Assembly: GCF_002305875.1 (NCBI RefSeq)
Contig: NZ_CP022098.1
Location: forward strand, 8,246,001-8,310,000
DNA from: Cystobacter fuscus
Lineage (GTDB): Bacteria > Myxococcota > Myxococcia > Myxococcales > Myxococcaceae
Length of the DNA stretch: 64,000 bases
Direction: 5' to 3'
Shown here: one piece after another, positions 1 through 10,312 of the stretch
Numbering within the stretch: the first letter of the stretch is position 1
Layout: each line of letters begins with the position of its first letter
Translations under genes and position numbers: made by a program
Notes under the pieces: generated by a model
What the model was told of the DNA's origin: nothing
Databases searched by the model: none
Seen by the model: the letters and a program-made list of their open reading frames with translations, nothing else

Positions 1-1
1 G

Positions 2-769
2 CTGGACTGGAAGGAGCGCGCGACACCGGAGGAGCGTGGCCAGCAGGCGGCACGAAGCGAGGGGGAGGCCGGTCGGGGCGCGCCGGGGGATCCGCGCTAC
101 ATGGGCCCCGGGGTGCGGCTCGCGCTCGCGTCCCTGCTCGAGGGGCCGGGCCTCACCGTGCGCCAGTTGCGCGAGTGGGGCGAGTCCCTCACCGGCTGGG
201 AGACGCGCAACCGCTACGAGGCCATCGACCACAATGGCCACTTCATGCTCTTCATCGGCGAGGCGGGCTCCGGCCTGGGCCAGTCCCTGCTGCGCAACTT
301 CCTGCCCTTCCGCTCGCTGGAGCTGGAGTGCATGACGAAGGACGGCATCCTGGCGCTGAGCCTCAAGCGCGCCGTGACGCTCTTCTTCACGCACGTGGAG
401 GTGACGGCCTGGGACGGGCGCCCACTGGGCTACATCCAGCAGCGCTGGGGGCTGGTGCGGCGCCACTTCGACCTGTGCACCCCCGCGGGCGTGGTGATGG
501 CCACGCTGACGGGGCCCCTCTGGCGGCCGTGGACCTTCACCGTGAGGCAGAAGGGCGAGGAGGTGGCCGTCATCCGCAAGCAGTGGAGCGGGTTCGTCTC
601 GGAGGCCTTCACCGACGCGGACACCTTCGGCGTGGAGTTCCGCCCCGGGCTCACCGACGGGCGGCTGCGGCAGCTGGTGCTCGCCGCCACCCTGATGGTG
701 GACCTCTGCTACTTCGAGGAGCGCGACAACTCCCAGGGCACCCTGCTCGGCGCCCTGAGCGACGACTGA
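2..769 (+). CDS. Scramblase / LURP-one-related family protein (5' end outside the window)
   Basis: The reading frame is open from the first bases of the window to the stop at 767-769, so the true start may lie upstream; an internal ATG at 101 is the first one visible. The visible part is about 255 residues. It has the pattern of phospholipid-scramblase/LURP-one proteins: an N-R-Y-E strand near the start, alternating hydrophobic strands, an L-x-R-x-F-x-R-S-L-E segment, then further strand pairs (F-T-H-V-E-V, G-Y-I-Q-Q-R) that would build a twelve-stranded beta barrel around a central helix. No signal peptide is visible. Bacterial members have no firmly known function; lipid binding or membrane association is the usual inference. 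The gene converges on the ferredoxin gene on the opposite strand. Confidence 0.7.
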   Translation: MDWKERATPEERGQQAARSEGEAGRGAPGDPRYMGPGVRLALASLLEGPGLTVRQLREWGESLTGWETRNRYEAIDHNGHFMLFIGEAGSGLGQSLLRNFLPFRSLELECMTKDGILALSLKRAVTLFFTHVEVTAWDGRPLGYIQQRWGLVRRHFDLCTPAGVVMATLTGPLWRPWTFTVRQKGEEVAVIRKQWSGFVSEAFTDADTFGVEFRPGLTDGRLRQLVLAATLMVDLCYFEERDNSQGTLLGALSDD

Positions 770-784
770 TGCGCCCTGCTCGCC

Positions 785-1120
785 CTACTCCTGGGCCTTG
801 CCCCGGGAGAACGGCATGAGCAGCCGCTCCACGGGGTGGCCTCCCACCAGGTGCTCGTCGACGATGGCGGGCACGTCCTCGGGCTTCACCCCGCCGTACC
901 AGGTGCCCTCGGGGTAGACGACGACCGACACGCCGAAGGAGCAGGTATCCACGCACCCGGCGGCGTTGGCACGCATCTGCCCCTTGAGGCCACGCTTCTC
1001 CAGCTCCTCCTTGAAGCGGGCGCGCACTTCCTCGCCCCCCTTGGTGGCACAGCACCCCTTGGGGTGGCCGTCGGGACGCCGGTTGGTACAGACGAATACA
1101 TGACGTTGGAACGGAGGCAT
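785..1120 (-). CDS. Thioredoxin-fold [2Fe-2S] ferredoxin
   Basis: A 111-residue protein with five cysteines at C11, C23, C24, C56 and C60. The spacing C-x11-C(C) ... C-x3-C is that of thioredoxin-like [2Fe-2S] ferredoxins, the family of the Aquifex/Azotobacter shethna-type ferredoxin and the NuoE subunit. It is expected to carry one [2Fe-2S] cluster and act as a soluble electron carrier; the partner cannot be told from context. The start is well supported: AGGAGG lies 5 nt before the ATG on the minus strand. It is divergent from nrdJ across a 570-bp gap and convergent with the scramblase-like gene. Confidence 0.85.
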   Translation of the reverse strand: MPPFQRHVFVCTNRRPDGHPKGCCATKGGEEVRARFKEELEKRGLKGQMRANAAGCVDTCSFGVSVVVYPEGTWYGGVKPEDVPAIVDEHLVGGHPVERLLMPFSRGKAQE

Positions 1121-1692
1121 GTCGTCCTCCTAACGCAGCTTCCGTTCAAAAGCGACGTCGGGCCCCCCTCCCCTCCCTCCCCTTTCTTGCTCCCACCCCT
1201 GGCCGGGCGGAGCATTCATGCACAGACTCCCAGCAAACATCCGCTTTTGATCAACGCCCCCGGATTCCCGGAGTGACCATACATGACTCGTCACCCAACG
1301 ACGTGCCCCCTAAACAGGGAGTTGATCAAAGAGCCGGAGGGCTTTAGATCGCCGCCCTGCTGGAGCCCCGCCCGGCCTCGGAGCAACCCTTCCAGGAAGC
1401 GCTCTTTTGGCCGGACTCCCCCAGGAATAGGTGGTACGAGCGTGACGTGCACAAGATCTGGGGGTGAAGCCTTGACGAATCCGGATCGGGGATCGTACCT
1501 TTGCTTACCTGTCTGTCCCCTGAACGAGCAGACACGACGTCGACGATTCCGGCCCTGATCCAAGGTCCCCCCACCGTCTCCTGAGGGAGTGGCGAGGGTT
1601 TCCACCGAGTTGGCTCGATCCCGAGCGATCTCGCGGACTTGGCCTTTTGCAAAATTCGCAGTCACACCCAGAGTGAAATACGGCGAGGGACC
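1121..1692. other. Long non-coding region between ferredoxin and nrdJ
   Basis: This stretch has no convincing gene. Short open frames in it have no ribosome site or family signature. It must hold the divergent promoters of the ferredoxin gene and nrdJ plus a leader of up to about 350 nt for nrdJ. I looked for a cobalamin riboswitch, which would suit a B12-dependent enzyme, but saw no recognisable B12-box core. Its most notable content is a pair of inverted TTGATCAA palindromes (separate entry). Confidence 0.6.
1246..1330. promoter_or_regulatory. Paired inverted TTGATCAA palindromes upstream of nrdJ
   Basis: TTTGATCAAC at 1246-1255 and its exact reverse complement GTTGATCAAA at 1321-1330 lie 75 bp apart (start to start). 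Each contains the 8-bp palindrome TTGATCAA. Two identical palindromic sites in opposite orientation between divergent promoters look like a dimeric operator pair able to support looping. The regulator is unknown; the sites do not match the NrdR-box pattern I know. Confidence 0.4.
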
Positions 1693-4473
<2,781 letters not shown>

Positions 4474-4500
4474 GATGGATGTAAGGCATTGAAGCCTCGA

Positions 4501-4534
4501 GCCCCGGTGGGAGTCCTCCCACCGGGGCGGTTTC
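4501..4534 (+). terminator. Rho-independent-type terminator after nrdJ
   Basis: A perfect 12-bp stem, GCCCCGGTGGGA (4501-4512) and its complement (4517-4528), closes on a 4-nt GTCC loop and is followed by GGTTTC. It sits 28 nt after the nrdJ stop and before the next gene on the same strand, so it separates the two transcripts. Confidence 0.8.
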
Positions 4535-4557
4535 ATTGCATCCGCCGTCCGCCGCAG

Positions 4558-7182
4558 ATGGAGGGCGCGAAATGGGCTATCACTCGGCCCGTGTTCGTCC
4601 ACCTCCCATTCGTCTCCTTGTTCGTGGCCTTCGGCGCCCTCGCCCAGCTCCGTACTCCGGAGCTCTCGTCCACCGAAAGCCCTCGCGTCCAGGCCTCACG
4701 CACCCATGAGACTCCGCGCGTGGATGGTGTCCTGGACGAGCGGGCCTGGGCCCAGGCGGCGGTGTTCACCTCGTTCCGGCAGACCTTTCCCAACGCGAGC
4801 GCTCCGCCCAGCGAGCGCACGGAACTCAAGGTCCTCTATGACGACACGTTCGTCTACTTCGGCATCCTCTGCCATGACTCGCAGCCCGGGCTGATCAACC
4901 GGCGGCTGGGGCGCCGCGACAACCCCCCCGCGTCCGACATGGTCACCGTCATGCTCGATCCACTCCTCGAGCGGCGGACCGCGTATGCGTTCTCCATCAA
5001 CGCGGGCGGCGTGCTGCAGGACGGGTTGTACAGTCAGGAGACACAGCTCTCCACGGACTGGGACGCGGTATGGGAGGGCAGCGCCGCCGAGCACCCCAGC
5101 GGCTGGTCCGCGGAGCTGCGCATCCCCCTGTCCGCCCTGCGCTTCTCCGCCGCGGACGAACAGCTCTGGGGCCTCAACGTCCGCCGCGAGCTGGCACGCA
5201 CGGGGGAAATCATCGACTCCTCGATCATCCCCCGCGGCGCCAACGCCCTCGTCTCCCGTATCGGCACGCTCGAGGGGATGAAGGGACTGACTCCCAAGCG
5301 CTCGATGGACCTCACCCCCTACGTGGCCACCCAAGGGGTCCTCCGCCCCCAGTTCTCCGCGCTGTCCCAGCCGCTCCCGCGGCTGCTCGAGCCTTCCGCC
5401 AACGTCGGACTCAATGTCAGGGCGTCGCTCACGAGCGACCTGATGCTCACCGCGACCCTCAACCCGGACTTCGGCCAGGTGGAGGCGGACGAGCGCATCC
5501 TCAACCTCACCAACTTCGAGAAGTTCTTCCCCGAGAAGCGCCCCTTCTTCACGGAGGGCATGGAGCTCTTCCTCCCCGTGGGAGCGCAAGGCAGCCAGCC
5601 GCGCCAGATGCTGTTCTACTCCCGCCGCATTGGCCTGGACACCCCGCTGCTCACCGCCGGCAAGCTCACCGGCACGCTCGCCCCGGGATGGGAGCTGGGC
5701 GTGCTGGACGCGGTGGTGGCGGGCGCGGCCGACCCCAGCAAGGCCGCGGCCCTCGGGGCGGGGCAGCCCTTCGACGAGGCCCACCCGGATCGCCGCTTCC
5801 AGTTCCACCTGGGCAGGCCGCTGCGCTTCGGCCTCAACAGCGAACTGCCCGCGGTCCGGCCGGTGACCACCAACTTCCTCACCGCCGTCCTCCGGCACCA
5901 GGTCCGCGAGGGCGCCTCGGTGGGCACCACCCTCGCCCTGCTCACGCCGCTGGAGGATCGCTGCCTCGCCGGTCAGGAGGACACCCTCACGTGCCGCGTC
6001 GCCGGCTCGAACGCCCTCGGCGTCGATTGGAACCTGCGAACGCGAGACAGCACCTGGGGCGTCGTCGGGCAGGTGGCCGCGTCCCGGGTCGCGGGGGGAC
6101 CCGCCAACGGGCGGCTGCTGGCCGATGGCACCGCGCTGAAGCCAGGAGACATGGGCGTGGGCGGCCATGTCCGTGCCGGGAAGCTGGGCGGAGAGCCGTG
6201 GCGCTTCGCTGTCGGGTACGAGTACGCCACGCCCCAGTTCGACCTCAACCCCACCGGCTACCTGGAGACGCAGAACGAACACAAGGTGTCCGCCCAGTTC
6301 AGCTTCGTGCGCACCTCGCGCATGGCCTTCTTCGAGGAGTTCTCCGCGACGGCCGCCGCCCTCGCGCGGTGGACCACGGATGGCCGCCACATCCCCCGGG
6401 GGCACGAGGTCGCCTTCACGGTGGGCGGCATCCTGTCCGGGCTCCACGAGCTGTCCTGCTCCGTGGGCTCCGTGTTCGAGCGAGGCGACGTGCGGGAGAT
6501 TTCCGGAACGGGCATTCCTTTCGAGTGGCCGGCCTTCGCCTACGCGGAGTGCACGGGGGAGACCGATCCGCGCCAGGCCCTGTCCTTGAGCGGGACCGTC
6601 TTCCTCGACCGATCCTTCCCCACCGGCCCCATCCGCCCACGCAACAACCTGGGCGGGGAGCTCTCCGGCAGTTGGAGGCCCCACGCGCGGCTGCAGACCC
6701 AGCTCCTCGTGAGCAGCGAGGGACAGGTCGAGACGCCCCTGTACATCGGCTCGCCCTCGGAGGGCACCTACCTCTTCGGGGATCTCGACTCGCGCTTCCT
6801 CTCCATCATCCTGCGCCAGAGCCTGGTGCTGACGCCCCGGCTCACCCTCCAGGCCTACGCCCAGTTCTTCAGCATCTACGGACGCTACGGGCTCTTCTAC
6901 GAGGGGTTCTCGGATGGCACCCAGGCCGTGCGGCCCGCGGATCTCCGGCGGACGGAGGCCCCGGAGGTGAATCCCAGCTTCCAGACCTCGAACATCAACC
7001 TCAACCTCGTGCTGCGCTGGGAGTACCAGAGCGGCTCGACGCTGTTCCTCGTCTTCACCCGTGCCCAGGATCAGTTCCCCTTCGAGGGACTGCCCGGCAG
7101 GACGCTGCAGCCGGTGCGGCTGCTCGAGGGCCCCGCCAACGACGTGCTACTCCTCAAGTGGACCCACCGGCTGGAGCTGTGA
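4558..7182 (+). CDS. CBM9-like / DUF5916 outer-membrane protein
   Basis: An 874-residue protein. After a hydrophobic N terminus (a stretch ending in F-G-A-L-A-Q, probably a signal peptide) comes a domain of the carbohydrate-binding family 9 type, recognised by P-R-V-D-G-V-L-D-E-R-A-W followed by beta strands and D-N-P-P-A-S-D. The rest fits DUF5916: an E-K-R-P-F-F-T-E-G segment and many aromatic-ended beta strands, ending in a short strand with terminal leucine, consistent with an outer-membrane barrel. Such proteins are common in Bacteroidetes and myxobacteria; function is not established, although polysaccharide binding or transport is often suggested. The frame is open further upstream only through non-ATG codons overlapping the nrdJ terminator, so ATG 4558 is chosen; GTG 4591, just before the hydrophobic stretch, is an alternative. 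Confidence 0.8.
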   Translation: MEGAKWAITRPVFVHLPFVSLFVAFGALAQLRTPELSSTESPRVQASRTHETPRVDGVLDERAWAQAAVFTSFRQTFPNASAPPSERTELKVLYDDTFVYFGILCHDSQPGLINRRLGRRDNPPASDMVTVMLDPLLERRTAYAFSINAGGVLQDGLYSQETQLSTDWDAVWEGSAAEHPSGWSAELRIPLSALRFSAADEQLWGLNVRRELARTGEIIDSSIIPRGANALVSRIGTLEGMKGLTPKRSMDLTPYVATQGVLRPQFSALSQPLPRLLEPSANVGLNVRASLTSDLMLTATLNPDFGQVEADERILNLTNFEKFFPEKRPFFTEGMELFLPVGAQGSQPRQMLFYSRRIGLDTPLLTAGKLTGTLAPGWELGVLDAVVAGAADPSKAAALGAGQPFDEAHPDRRFQFHLGRPLRFGLNSELPAVRPVTTNFLTAVLRHQVREGASVGTTLALLTPLEDRCLAGQEDTLTCRVAGSNALGVDWNLRTRDSTWGVVGQVAASRVAGGPANGRLLADGTALKPGDMGVGGHVRAGKLGGEPWRFAVGYEYATPQFDLNPTGYLETQNEHKVSAQFSFVRTSRMAFFEEFSATAAALARWTTDGRHIPRGHEVAFTVGGILSGLHELSCSVGSVFERGDVREISGTGIPFEWPAFAYAECTGETDPRQALSLSGTVFLDRSFPTGPIRPRNNLGGELSGSWRPHARLQTQLLVSSEGQVETPLYIGSPSEGTYLFGDLDSRFLSIILRQSLVLTPRLTLQAYAQFFSIYGRYGLFYEGFSDGTQAVRPADLRRTEAPEVNPSFQTSNINLNLVLRWEYQSGSTLFLVFTRAQDQFPFEGLPGRTLQPVRLLEGPANDVLLLKWTHRLEL

Positions 7183-7274
7183 GCGCCCCTGAACGCCCGC
7201 CGGCGGATGCCGGTTGTCCAGCCCGGGAGCCAGGGATAAGAGGTCAACGGGGTAAATCGGTCAGGAGGATGGAC

Positions 7275-7790
7275 GTGAGCGGCACAATGGACCAAGAGGG
7301 CAGTGAGCGGCTGGCACGGTACCTCTCCACTCAGCAGGCGGAGACCTCCCTGGTGAAGCCCGGGCAGGAGATGCCCACGGTGCCCCTGGCGGCGGCCGCC
7401 CTGGGCGTTCAGCCCGGGCAGATCGTCAAGTCCATCTTGTTCGAGGGCAAGAAGGACCGACAGGTGATCGTCCTGGCCATCGCTCCGGGGGACGTGCGCG
7501 TGGCGGCGGGCAAGGTCGGCACGGCGGCCGGAGTGTCGCAGCTCAAGCTGGCCTCGCCGGACACGGTGCTGCGGGCCACGGGCTACGCGGTGGGCGGCGT
7601 GCCTCCGGTGGGCCACGTCACGAAGCTGCCCGTGGTGGTGGACTCGCGCGTGCTCGAGCACCCCTTCGTCTTCGGTGGAGGCGGGGACGAGCACCACATG
7701 CTGCGCATCACCCCCCAGGACATCGTCCGGATGACGGGCGCCGTGGTCGCGGACGTGGTCGCGGACCCCGAGCCGAGGCAGACCCCATGA
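7275..7790 (+). CDS. YbaK/ProX-type aminoacyl-tRNA deacylase
   Basis: A 171-residue protein with the YbaK/EbsC fold: P-T-V-P-L-A-A-A-A-L-G, then G-Q-I-V-K-S-I-L-F with the conserved lysine, V-A-A-G-K-V, and G-Y-A-V-G-G-V-P-P-V-G-H before the final strands. Family members are free-standing editing domains that hydrolyse mischarged aminoacyl-tRNAs (Cys-, Ala- or Ser/Thr-tRNAs by subfamily). The start is set at GTG 7275 because AGGAGG (7263-7268) lies 6 nt before it; the ATGs at 7269 and 7287 are badly spaced from that site. The stop overlaps the start of the argininosuccinate-lyase homologue (ATGA, 7787-7790), implying translational coupling. That link suggests, as inference, a trans-editing role protecting tRNAs from the non-protein amino acid made by the cluster. 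Confidence 0.85.
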   Translation: MSGTMDQEGSERLARYLSTQQAETSLVKPGQEMPTVPLAAAALGVQPGQIVKSILFEGKKDRQVIVLAIAPGDVRVAAGKVGTAAGVSQLKLASPDTVLRATGYAVGGVPPVGHVTKLPVVVDSRVLEHPFVFGGGGDEHHMLRITPQDIVRMTGAVVADVVADPEPRQTP

Positions 7791-9289
7791 GCACGCAAGC
7801 CATTGGCCGGCTCGCGCGCGGCCCGCACCCGGTGCTCTTCAAGCTGCTGTACGAGCCGCACTTCGTCTCCGACAGGGAGCAGGTCCTCCCGCACCTGCTG
7901 CGCATCGACGCGGCCCATGTCGTGATGCTCGCGCGCCAGGACATCCTCGCCCCCGAGCCCGCCGCGCGCCTGCTCTCCCTGAACCGGGAGCTGGCGGGCC
8001 GTCTGGCCGCGGGGGAGGAGCTGTTCCCCCCTCCCCCCTCCCACCGCGGGCTCTACCTCCTCTACGAGGGCGAATACATCTCCCGGCTGGGAGGAGAGGT
8101 CGGCGGCGCGGCCCACGTGGCGCGCAGCCGCAACGACATCAACGCCACCGTGACGCGCATGCGTCTGCGCACCGCCCTCGCCGACGTGCTGCAACAGGGA
8201 CTGCTGCTGGCCGGCACGCTGGAGCGGCTCGGCACGGAGCACACCCAGACGCTGATGAGCGCCTTCACGCACCTTCAGCCCGCCCAGCCGGCCACCTTCG
8301 GCCACTACCTGGATGGAGTGCTCTCCGAGCTGCTGCGCACGCTCGACTGGCTCGCGGGAACCCAGGCGCAGCTCAACCGCTGCCCCATGGGCGCGGCGGC
8401 GGGCGTGGGCACCTCCTTCCCCATCGACACGGCCCTCGTGGCGCGGCTGCTCGGCTTCGACGGGCCACTGGGCAACTCCGTGGACGCGGTGGGCTCGCGC
8501 GACTACGTGGTCCAGGTGCTCAGCGCACTGGCCCTGCTGGGCACCCTGCTCACCCGCTTCGCGGCCGATCTCCAGACGTGGGCGAGCTCGGCCTACAACT
8601 TCCTGGGGTGGCCGGACGAGCTGGTGAGTACCAGCTCCATCATGCCGCAGAAGCGCAACGCCTTTGTCCTGGAGAACATCCGCGGACAGGCCGTGAAGGC
8701 CTCTGGCTTCCTGATGAGCACGCTGATGGGGCTCAAGAGCACGGCCTTCACCAACAGCGTGGAGGTGAGCTCCGAGTCCACCTCCCCCGTGTGGCCGGCC
8801 CTGGCGGCGACCCGCACGGCGCTGGTGCTCACCGAGTTGCTGGTGTCCAACGTCCTCGTCTACCCGGAGGCCATGCGGCGCTTCCTCGTCGGACAGGACA
8901 CCACCATGACGGCGCTGGCGGATCACCTCGTGGCCCAGCACGGGCTCGCCTTCCGCACGGCGCATGAGGTGGTGGGCAAGCTGGTGAACCTCAAGCGCGA
9001 GCCGGATCTCTCACCCGCGGAGGCCCGGACGCTCCTGGAGCCCATGCTGTCCACCGCGCTGGGCCGCACCGTCACCCTGGACGAGGCGCAGCTGGCCGAC
9101 GTGCTGGACCCAGCAGGCGTCATGCGGGCGGCCGCCTACGGTGGTGGCCCTGCCCCGGAGCCGGTCCGGGCGCACCTCGCCACGCTGGGCCAGGAGCGCG
9201 TGCGCCTCCAACAGCGCGTCCAGGGCTGGAAGGAACAACTGGAGGCCGCGGATGCGGCCCTCGCGGCGGCGGCCATCACCCGGGACTGA
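7787..9289 (+). CDS. Argininosuccinate-lyase homologue, candidate fumarate-releasing step of 2,3-diaminobutyrate synthesis
   Basis: A 500-residue member of the fumarase/aspartase superfamily. The substrate loop R-S-R-N-D is at residues 113-117, a T-H-L-Q-P-A-Q-P segment carries the conserved histidine, and the superfamily signature T-S-S-I-M-P-Q-K is at 282-289 with the catalytic serine. True ArgH enzymes are about 460 residues and usually lie near arg genes; none is present here. In friulimicin-type clusters a homologue (DabB) removes fumarate from an aspartyl adduct of threonine to leave 2,3-diaminobutyrate, and the two other enzymes of that route are also in this window. I infer this role rather than arginine synthesis. 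It is translationally coupled to the YbaK gene and converges on the hydroxylase gene, with a bidirectional hairpin between them. Confidence 0.8.
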   Translation: MSTQAIGRLARGPHPVLFKLLYEPHFVSDREQVLPHLLRIDAAHVVMLARQDILAPEPAARLLSLNRELAGRLAAGEELFPPPPSHRGLYLLYEGEYISRLGGEVGGAAHVARSRNDINATVTRMRLRTALADVLQQGLLLAGTLERLGTEHTQTLMSAFTHLQPAQPATFGHYLDGVLSELLRTLDWLAGTQAQLNRCPMGAAAGVGTSFPIDTALVARLLGFDGPLGNSVDAVGSRDYVVQVLSALALLGTLLTRFAADLQTWASSAYNFLGWPDELVSTSSIMPQKRNAFVLENIRGQAVKASGFLMSTLMGLKSTAFTNSVEVSSESTSPVWPALAATRTALVLTELLVSNVLVYPEAMRRFLVGQDTTMTALADHLVAQHGLAFRTAHEVVGKLVNLKREPDLSPAEARTLLEPMLSTALGRTVTLDEAQLADVLDPAGVMRAAAYGGGPAPEPVRAHLATLGQERVRLQQRVQGWKEQLEAADAALAAAAITRD

Positions 9290-9299
9290 CCTCCCCCCG

Positions 9300-9330
9300 C
9301 CAGGGCCTGGAGCGCCGCCTCAGGCCCTGG
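9300..9330. terminator. Bidirectional hairpin between convergent genes
   Basis: CCAGGGCCTG (9300-9309) pairs perfectly with CAGGCCCTGG (9321-9330) around an 11-nt loop. It overlaps the stop codon of the minus-strand hydroxylase and lies 11 nt past the plus-strand lyase stop. There is no T-tract, so it is a plausible rather than a certain terminator. Confidence 0.4.
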
Positions 9331-10312
9331 CCTGCCGCCGGGCCGCGGAGTACGGCTCGGACATCGCGACCAGCACCCGGCGGGGCCCGCTGTACGGGGA
9401 GCGGCCATGGGCCGCGAGCATGTTGTCCACCAGGAGCACGTCGCCCCGCTGCCAGGGGTACTCGATGCACTCCACGCGGAAGGCCTCGCGCACCTGTTCG
9501 AGCACCTCTTCCGGAATGGGCGAGCCATCGCCGAAGCGCGCATTGCGCGGCAGCCCCTCCTCCCCGAAGAGCTCCTGGAGCGACTGCCGCGCCGCGGCCC
9601 CGACGCTCGAGACGTGGAACAGGTGCGCCTGGTTGAACCAGAGCGTCTCCCCCGTCTGGGGATGCTCCGCCACGCCCTGGCACACCTGACGGGTCCTCAG
9701 TCCGCCGTCCTGCTTCCACTCGAAGTCGATGCCCTGCTCCTGGCAGAACCGCTCCACCTCCGAGCGCTCCTTCGTCTGGAACACGACCTCCCAGGGGAGA
9801 TCGACACCACTGCCGTAGTTGCGGACGTACATCACCTTCCGCTCCGCGAACCGCTGAAGCAGCTCCGGCCCGAGGCGCTGCGTGACCCGGCGGATGGACG
9901 CGAGCGTCGTCGCCCCACCCTTCACGGCGGGCTGGGCGCAGTAGAACATCAGCTTCATCGGCCAGTCCCGCTGGTACGCGTTCTCGCAGTGCAGCGGGAT
10001 GACCTCCGGCGGAGGGTACTCGGTGGCCGTGTAGACGTTCGCGCCGACCGACGAGCGCGGCGTGGAGCGGTACACGTAGCTCAAGCGGGCGGGAGAGAGC
10101 TGCTCACTGAACTCCTCGAAGTCGCGCTGGGCCCGCACCTCGAAGCCGCGGAACAGGATGGCCCCATGGGTGCGCAGGTGCCCGTCGAGCAGCTCACGGT
10201 TCGCCTCCACCCATGGCGCGAGCCGCGTTCCCCGCGCCGTACAGCGCGCGAGCAGCGGCGCGTTGCGCTCGGAATCAACCACCTCGAAGTGGACGACCTC
10301 ACTCTGACTCAT
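9320..10312 (-). CDS. TauD/TfdA-type Fe(II)/2-oxoglutarate hydroxylase (SyrP/AsnO-like)
   Basis: A 330-residue clavaminate-synthase/TauD-family oxygenase. The iron-binding facial triad is visible as H108-C-E110 (in L-H-C-E-N-A-Y) and the distal H302 (in A-A-H-G-R-S-P), followed by the 2-oxoglutarate-binding arginine pair in G-P-R-R-V. The H-x-E rather than H-x-D form and the A-Y after it are typical of NRPS-associated amino-acid beta-hydroxylases such as SyrP (Asp) and AsnO/VioC (Asn/Arg). It should hydroxylate a beta-carbon, either on a free amino acid or on a carrier-bound one. The start ATG overlaps the stop of the preceding CmlA-like gene (ATGA), so it is the third gene of the minus-strand operon led by the giant synthetase. 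An Asn-type first module in that synthetase makes Asn/Asp a plausible substrate, but this is inference. Confidence 0.85.
   Translation of the reverse strand: MSQSEVVHFEVVDSERNAPLLARCTARGTRLAPWVEANRELLDGHLRTHGAILFRGFEVRAQRDFEEFSEQLSPARLSYVYRSTPRSSVGANVYTATEYPPPEVIPLHCENAYQRDWPMKLMFYCAQPAVKGGATTLASIRRVTQRLGPELLQRFAERKVMYVRNYGSGVDLPWEVVFQTKERSEVERFCQEQGIDFEWKQDGGLRTRQVCQGVAEHPQTGETLWFNQAHLFHVSSVGAAARQSLQELFGEEGLPRNARFGDGSPIPEEVLEQVREAFRVECIEYPWQRGDVLLVDNMLAAHGRSPYSGPRRVLVAMSEPYSAARRQARA

Noticed and set aside
1121-1692. Cobalamin riboswitch before the B12-dependent reductase
   Set aside because: No B12-box core or convincing pseudoknot-forming elements were found by eye. A covariance-model search would settle it.
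5070-7790. Long frame over the DUF5916 gene running in frame into YbaK, suggesting a fusion
   Set aside because: The upstream part is Arg/Pro/Gly-rich shadow sequence. The YbaK product begins at GTG 7275 with AGGAGG in front.
7787-9289. Arginine-biosynthetic argH
   Set aside because: No arg genes nearby, longer than usual ArgH, coupled to YbaK and sharing a locus with kinase and PLP partners of diaminobutyrate synthesis. Not fully excluded without a genome-wide check.
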